The notes below the pieces were generated by a model that was not told where the DNA came from, did no database searches, and was given only the letters and a program-made list of their open reading frames with translations. From Syntrophomonadaceae bacterium (GTDB taxonomy: Bacteria > Bacillota > Syntrophomonadia > Syntrophomonadales > Syntrophomonadaceae): a stretch of 18,543 nt of DNA. How positions within the stretch are numbered: the first letter of the stretch is position 1; every line of letters starts with the position of its first letter. Positions 14,863 through 18,543 of this stretch are shown in pieces. The position numbers were made by a program, and so were the translations under genes. Location: assembly GCA_012840625.1 (NCBI GenBank), contig DUSB01000067.1, positions 1 through 18,543 on the forward strand, read 5' to 3'.

Positions 14863-15336
14863 TTATCTACGCAGGGTGGCTACCAATCGTAAGGGATGCA
14901 GTAAAAGCTCCAGAGCATCAATGATGTTAAGTACCACAACATCAGCCCGCTGTAGAGCTCTGGAACTGGCTCCTTCCTTTCCTATTATCGCTATGGAAAG
15001 AGCCGCATGTTCCAGCATCAGACTATCATTATAGCCGTTGCCGATAGCCACTGTCTTTTTAGGGTCAATGGTATTCATAAAGTCAAGCTTATCTTCATTA
15101 CCATGATCTCCGCTCACCTTGAAAAAAGGAAGATCCAGCCATTCAGCTAATTTTTCTATCCTGCCATGTGTGTCGGCAGTTAATAAATAAATCTGCAGAT
15201 CCTTTTTTAGTAAATCTATTAATTCAGTTGTACCTTCAATAAGTTCCCCATCTACGGTAATGGTACCGTTGACGTCTAATAAGAGGGTGGTTAAGTTTAA
15301 TGCAGTCTCCTGCCCTGGAATAGACAGCTTGATCAT
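14863..15336 (-). CDS. HAD-superfamily protein, soluble P-type-ATPase-like (COG4087 type)
   Basis: The 157-residue protein begins its HAD core with 'LLLDVNGTI' (18-26), where Asp21 is the expected nucleophile and Asn23 takes the place of the usual second Asp. 'LLTADTHG' (about 51-58) is motif II and 'AIGNGYNDSLML' (about 97-108) is motif IV. Proteins of this shape resemble the phosphorylation domain of P-type ATPases without membrane segments. Replacement of the second acid by Asn favours phosphatase-poor or atypical chemistry; the substrate is unknown. The ATG at 15336 has an AGGAAG purine run upstream. It lies 54 bases after the flavoprotein gene on the same strand and is followed by its own terminator, so the two probably form one operon. 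Confidence 0.85.
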   Translation of the reverse strand: MIKLSIPGQETALNLTTLLLDVNGTITVDGELIEGTTELIDLLKKDLQIYLLTADTHGRIEKLAEWLDLPFFKVSGDHGNEDKLDFMNTIDPKKTVAIGNGYNDSLMLEHAALSIAIIGKEGASSRALQRADVVVLNIIDALELLLHPLRLVATLRR

Positions 15337-15390
15337 TTCGTCTCTTCTTCCTTTCCTTCAGAAACAAAACCTGCTCATCGCATGCTAGGC

Positions 15391-17328
15391 TTAAGATAAT
15401 AAGGCACCCAGACGGTAAGCAGCCATGGCTCCCTCATGAACAGCCTCATGAATCCCCCGTGCTCCAGCAGCATCGCCAATCAATAAGAGGCTGGGAGTCT
15501 GCTTTTGCAGTTCTCGGTACAGCGTCTGGTCAGCCTTATAACCAGCTGCCAGCACCACCTGATCTACTAGAATCTTTTCTTCTTTTCCGTCTTTATTAAT
15601 AATCTGTACCCCATCCTCATCAATATGCATGACGGTCGAGGCAGTATACCGAATCAGGCCTTTCTTTTTCAAACGAATCAGGAGATCCAGACGGGTCATA
15701 TTTTCCAAACCAGGAGCCAGCTTGCTGCGCTGCTCAATGATAAAGACCTTTTTACCCTGATCCAGCAGCCATTCCGCCAATTCACAGCCAGAACTTCCGC
15801 CCCCAATGATTGCAATCTCATCAGCAGCTGCTACCCTTCCCGTCATCAGGTCTTCCAGCATCACAAGCTGTTCGGTGCTGCCGGGCAGTTCCGGTTTTAG
15901 AGCCCGGGCTCCATGAGCCAGAATAATGGCATCAAATCCTTCTTTAGCTGCCAGATCAGCATCAAACCGGGTGTTAAGATGTAGGCTTACCGTTTCCTGT
16001 TTTTCTACCTGACGGATCAGATAATCCATAAAGATAGCCAGCCTTTCCTTGTGAGCAGGCATGGAAGCAATTCCCAGAAGACCACCTAGGTGCTGCTCTT
16101 TTTCATAGAGATCAACTTGGCAGCCTGCTGCAGCCAGGGTAATAGCTGCCTGCATCCCCGCCGGACCTCCCCCTACCACAGCTGCTCGTTTGCCGCCAAG
16201 ATCTGGTAGTGCCACCTGACGCCATTCCTGAGTTGCCCAGGGATTAACCGTACATTTAATATGCAAAGTAGAAAAACTCCGTCCAATGCATTGATTGCAG
16301 GAGATACAGGGTCGAATATCCTCAGCTTTTCCCTGCAAGGCTTTGTTGGTCCAATTCGGATCGGCAATCATGCCCCTGCCTACCCAGACTAAATCTGTTT
16401 TTCCTGCCTGCAAAAGATCTTCTGCATAAGCAGGATCACGAATAACACCACCTGCCAGCACAGGTATAGTCAGTACCTCTTTTACTGCCTCAGCCAGGTA
16501 AATGCGCCAGCCCTGGGCAAACGAAGCCGGTTCTATAGTGGTTTGCCCCGATTCGTAAATACCCCCGGAAACATTCAAGAGATCAGCACCAGCCGCTTCT
16601 ACGCGTTTAGCAATCTCCAATCCTTCTTCCAGTTCCATGCCCCCGGAGACAAAATCAGTCAAATTTAAGCGTACTCCTACCGCCAGCTTGGGTATTCTCT
16701 GTTTAATTTCCTTTATGATCTCGGTTAACAAGCGCGCACGATTTTCAATACTGCCCCCATATTCATCATTACGGCGATTTGAATAGGGCGAAATAAATTG
16801 GCTTAATAGATAACCATGGGCGGCATGCAGCTCCACCCCATCAAATCCAGCCTTCCAGGCATAATAAGCTGCGCTGACAAATTTAAGCTTGAGGGCCTCA
16901 ATTTCCTGTATTGTAAGTTCATGGGGTTCTACCCGCATAAGACGACAGGCAATGGGTGAAGGAGCTACCGGCTGCAATCCGCCGGTAACAGCAGGACTGG
17001 TTTGCCTGCCGGCATGATGTAATTGTATAAAGGCCCTGCAATCATAGGAACGAATAATTTCTGCCAGTTCATTCAGGCCAGCGATATAAGAGGGATCATC
17101 AATATTTAACTGGGTAAGGCTGGCACGCCCCTGCGGGCTGTCCACACAGGCTATCTCGACAATAATCATCCCTGCCCCGCCTCGAGCCCGTTCCTCATAA
17201 TATTTTATCATAGCCGGGCTTACTTCCCCGCTCTTCAAGGCCAGTCCGGTTCCCATGGCTGGCATAACAATTCTGTTTTTTAATCTTATAGGACCAAGCA
17301 TTAGTGGACTTCTTAATAATTCGGACAA
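15391..17328 (-). CDS. Old-yellow-enzyme-type NADH:flavin oxidoreductase / 2,4-dienoyl-CoA reductase-like
   Basis: Numbering is from TTG 17337. Residues 1-335 form an FMN-binding TIM barrel of the old yellow enzyme family, with 'QLHHAGRQ' (105-112) and 'DGVELHAAHGYLLSQFISP' (166-184). A [4Fe-4S] motif follows, 'CISCNQC' with Cys344, 347, 350 and 362. Then comes an FAD/NAD(P) domain with 'VVGGGPAGMQAAITL' (387-401) and a second nucleotide site 'IIGGGSSGCELAEWL' further on. This is the FadH/BaiCD/enoate reductase layout and length. It should reduce a conjugated enoyl or dienoyl double bond with NAD(P)H; the exact substrate cannot be told. The TTG at 17328, nine bases after AAGGAG, is preferred over TTG 17337, which touches it. 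It is first in an operon with the HAD-like gene. Confidence 0.9.
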   Translation of the reverse strand: MSELLRSPLMLGPIRLKNRIVMPAMGTGLALKSGEVSPAMIKYYEERARGGAGMIIVEIACVDSPQGRASLTQLNIDDPSYIAGLNELAEIIRSYDCRAFIQLHHAGRQTSPAVTGGLQPVAPSPIACRLMRVEPHELTIQEIEALKLKFVSAAYYAWKAGFDGVELHAAHGYLLSQFISPYSNRRNDEYGGSIENRARLLTEIIKEIKQRIPKLAVGVRLNLTDFVSGGMELEEGLEIAKRVEAAGADLLNVSGGIYESGQTTIEPASFAQGWRIYLAEAVKEVLTIPVLAGGVIRDPAYAEDLLQAGKTDLVWVGRGMIADPNWTNKALQGKAEDIRPCISCNQCIGRSFSTLHIKCTVNPWATQEWRQVALPDLGGKRAAVVGGGPAGMQAAITLAAAGCQVDLYEKEQHLGGLLGIASMPAHKERLAIFMDYLIRQVEKQETVSLHLNTRFDADLAAKEGFDAIILAHGARALKPELPGSTEQLVMLEDLMTGRVAAADEIAIIGGGSSGCELAEWLLDQGKKVFIIEQRSKLAPGLENMTRLDLLIRLKKKGLIRYTASTVMHIDEDGVQIINKDGKEEKILVDQVVLAAGYKADQTLYRELQKQTPSLLLIGDAAGARGIHEAVHEGAMAAYRLGALLS

Positions 17329-17337
17329 TGAATCCAA

Positions 17338-17523
17338 CTCCTTCTTTTAATGACTTGATTTCCTGGAAAAACGATCTGTTGTCAGGAAGCTATTTTTACA
17401 CTATTGGGCTTATTTTAGCACGTTATATTACTAAAATAAATCAGTATAAGCAGGACTACAGCCTACTATCTCGCCATATAATTGTACGTTACGACAAATT
17501 GTTTCATAATATTATCCGTTTGC
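17338..17523. other. Intergenic region with inverted repeat upstream of the flavoprotein gene
   Basis: No gene is supported. ATTTTAG (17412-17418) and CTAAAAT (17431-17437) form a perfect 7-bp inverted repeat with a 12-base centre, roughly 85-110 bases upstream of the flavoprotein start, a plausible operator or part of its promoter. No consensus -35/-10 pair for the minus strand could be fixed. Confidence 0.3.
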
Positions 17524-17557
17524 TTGTCTTTTGTTGTGAAAAAGAGTACAATCACAA
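17524..17557 (+). promoter_or_regulatory. Promoter with overlapping TTGTGA/TCACAA dyad
   Basis: TTGTCT (17524-17529) and TACAAT (17547-17552) are exactly 17 bases apart, about 55 bases before the small membrane protein gene. TTGTGA (17534-17539) and TCACAA (17552-17557) form an inverted repeat spanning spacer and -10. The half-sites look Rex/CRP-like, but the 12-base gap is twice the usual six. Confidence 0.6.
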
Positions 17558-17612
17558 TAAGATTATTGACGAATTTGTTCGATTGGTGTCGTTTTAACGG
17601 GGAGGGGTCATC

Positions 17613-17852
17613 ATGTTGAACCAAGCTGAGGTTATGATTCGCTACATTGTTGCTATCAGCTGCTATGTCTTATCAGGAACTGCAACCGTTACCGGCAACC
17701 TAGCAGGATTATGCGGTGTACTGGGAACAGTAGAATTAGTTACCGGCATAATGCGGTATTCGCCCCTTATGGAGCTGCTGGATCGATATGGCCCTGTATT
17801 GATGAAATTCCATAACTATCTGGCTACAGGTACCAAATCTCTATGGAAATAG
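17613..17852 (+). CDS. Small DUF2892-like membrane protein
   Basis: A 79-residue protein with two hydrophobic segments (about residues 9-25 and 31-46) joined by a short glycine-rich turn, followed by 'YSPLMELLDRYG' (49-60). The pattern resembles DUF2892/YgaP-like inner membrane proteins, which usually read CPLY at that spot; here Cys is Ser. Function is unknown. The ATG at 17613 has a strong GGGGAGGGG ribosome binding site and a good promoter, so the gene is very likely real and monocistronic. The family assignment is tentative. Confidence 0.6.
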   Translation: MLNQAEVMIRYIVAISCYVLSGTATVTGNLAGLCGVLGTVELVTGIMRYSPLMELLDRYGPVLMKFHNYLATGTKSLWK

Positions 17853-17868
17853 TTTCTTTTTCTGGTGA

Positions 17869-17897
17869 TTGTTTTTTTTTAAAAAAACCGGTATATT
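17869..17897 (+). promoter_or_regulatory. Possible promoter for a structured RNA
   Basis: TTGTTT (17869-17874) and TATATT (17892-17897) are 17 bases apart and lie just upstream of the structured element. The spacer is a T6A7 run followed by CCGG. The T9A7 tract at 17872-17887 could instead belong to the 3' end of the preceding gene. Confidence 0.3.
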
Positions 17898-17903
17898 TTT
17901 TAT

Positions 17904-18116
17904 TCATTCTATCCATAGTATAGGTAGAAGCAGTCACAGTCCATACGCGGATATATGCAGCTAGATGATTGAAACGGGAGAAGTCTCGCTTTAATCACGC
18001 ATATACAGCGATGAAAACTGTTGACTGCTTCATTAAATAAGCCGCTGACAGCTACGTGATCGTAAGATCAAATAAAAATGCCATTTTTATTAGTAGCTGC
18101 TCAGCGGATTTTGTTT
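17904..18116 (+). ncRNA. Candidate structured RNA: long rod hairpin plus three-way junction
   Basis: Two adjacent folds fill the gap between convergent genes. The first (17927-18031) is a rod: a 14-bp base with one bulged T, two internal loops, a 7-bp TATATGC/GCATATA stem and an apical 13-position stem with two G-U pairs, one mismatch and a GAAG loop. The second (18042-18107) is a compact three-way junction: 14-bp basal stem, a 5-bp hairpin capped by GTAA (a GNRA tetraloop) and a 9-bp AATAAAAAT hairpin. ATTTTGTTT follows on the plus strand, as in a terminator. No known RNA family is recognised. On the minus strand the junction includes the stop codon of the membrane protein gene, so a role as that gene's 3' structure is the alternative. 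Confidence 0.4.
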
Positions 18117-18514
18117 GCTGGTAAAGAATACCAGCATAAAAGGAAAAACGGAAGTACCGCATAGAGAAATTTAAGCCCTGCCACGCTATTCAAAGGCAGT
18201 AAAGATAGTAGGGGTAACATGGGGGTCTGCCATAATTGTAAGGTAAACATTATATAATTAACTTGATCCATATAATCGGTGGGGAGAAAAAAAGCCATAC
18301 TAATTAATAAAAAAGAGGGCATCTGCCAGTAGAAGCCCACCCTCCATTTCTTTATTCCGTTTAAGGTGCTGCAAACCGATCTACTCTCCCACCCGATCAC
18401 CACCAGATACATACAGGCCAGAAAGATATCCAGACCAGGATAATTCATACTGAGCGCTACTGCTATAACAGCAGTAAGCTGCAGAAAATAAAGCCGGCTT
18501 AATGCAGAATACAT
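18101..18514 (-). CDS. Hypothetical multi-pass membrane protein
   Basis: A 137-residue, strongly hydrophobic protein with about four predicted membrane segments (near residues 8-22, 28-42, 65-77 and 114-129) separated by short loops; a basic 'GIKKWR' loop (53-58) suggests one cytoplasmic turn. I recognise no family and no catalytic motif. The ATG at 18514 follows an AGGAAGGAAAG ribosome binding site. The upstream context lies outside the window, so operon membership is unknown. Its TGA stop (18101-18103) lies inside the basal stem of the three-way-junction element, which may serve as its transcription or stability terminator. Confidence 0.75.
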   Translation of the reverse strand: MYSALSRLYFLQLTAVIAVALSMNYPGLDIFLACMYLVVIGWESRSVCSTLNGIKKWRVGFYWQMPSFLLISMAFFLPTDYMDQVNYIMFTLQLWQTPMLPLLSLLPLNSVAGLKFLYAVLPFFLLCWYSLPANKIR

Positions 18515-18543
18515 GTCTTTCCTTCCTCATCAAGGATATTGAC

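Noticed and set aside
14664..14924. Plus-strand ORF of 86 codons
   Set aside because: It runs antisense over the HAD-like gene end and its terminator, has no ribosome binding site and looks like translated spacer.
17534..17557. A standard CRP or Rex operator
   Set aside because: The half-sites fit, but the gap is 12 bases rather than six, so only a non-standard dyad can be claimed.
17304..17597. Plus-strand ORF of 97 codons
   Set aside because: It overlaps the start of the flavoprotein gene antisense and covers the promoter of the small membrane protein; composition is that of AT-rich spacer.
17927..18031. The rod hairpin as SRP RNA, 6S RNA or a tRNA-like gene
   Set aside because: The conserved SRP tetraloop region, a 6S-type central bubble and tRNA loop sequences are not present.

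Overview
The window looks like chromosomal DNA of a strictly anaerobic, low-to-mid GC Firmicute (class Clostridia), most likely a syntrophic or energy-limited organism of the Syntrophomonas/Desulfotomaculum type. This is inferred from gene content: a heterodisulfide-reductase/NADH-dehydrogenase (Hdr-Flx) electron-bifurcation operon, a 2,4-dienoyl-CoA-reductase-like flavoenzyme, a DegV protein, strong AGGAGG ribosome binding sites and many TTG/GTG starts. No rRNA, tRNA, transposase, CRISPR array or integrase was seen.

Layout. 1-552 (minus): 5' part of a magnesium-chelatase-like AAA+ ATPase, cut by the window edge. 553-808: two candidate small ORFs bridging to a LytTR response regulator with a degenerate receiver domain (809-1603, minus). 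1604-1818: divergent promoter region with a perfect 10-bp inverted repeat. 1819-2694 (plus): radical SAM protein, followed by a long hairpin terminator shared with the convergent DegV/DUF1285-like pair (2741-4002, minus). 4293-6986 (minus): an unusual fusion of a class III aminotransferase with an acyl-ACP-reductase-like domain, preceded by a TTGACA promoter and a palindromic operator candidate. 7018-7323: back-to-back promoters, a possible 57-aa plus-strand gene and the terminator of the big operon. 7324-14326 (minus): the seven-gene operon hdrC-hdrB-hdrA-flxD-flxC-flxB-flxA. 14354-14807: its leader and promoter. 14863-17328 (minus): an old-yellow-enzyme/dienoyl-CoA-reductase-like flavoprotein and a HAD-like protein, with a terminator. 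17613-17852 (plus): a small membrane protein. 17853-18116: a highly structured, probably RNA-level element. 18101-18514 (minus): an unknown membrane protein.

The main finding is that hdrA is interrupted by a single in-frame TGA (11919-11921) exactly where a conserved cysteine of the HdrA family is expected. A hairpin 18 nt further on has the hallmarks of a bacterial SECIS element (bulged U, GG-starting loop). The two half-ORFs are therefore read as one 661-aa selenoprotein.

How the genes work together: FlxA would exchange electrons with NAD(H); FlxB, FlxC and FlxD relay them to HdrA, whose FAD is expected to split or merge electrons between ferredoxin and the HdrBC disulfide-reducing module. 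The nearby dienoyl-CoA-reductase-like enzyme and the acyl-reductase fusion fit a lipid- or acyl-metabolising anaerobe, but no direct link between them and the operon is visible.
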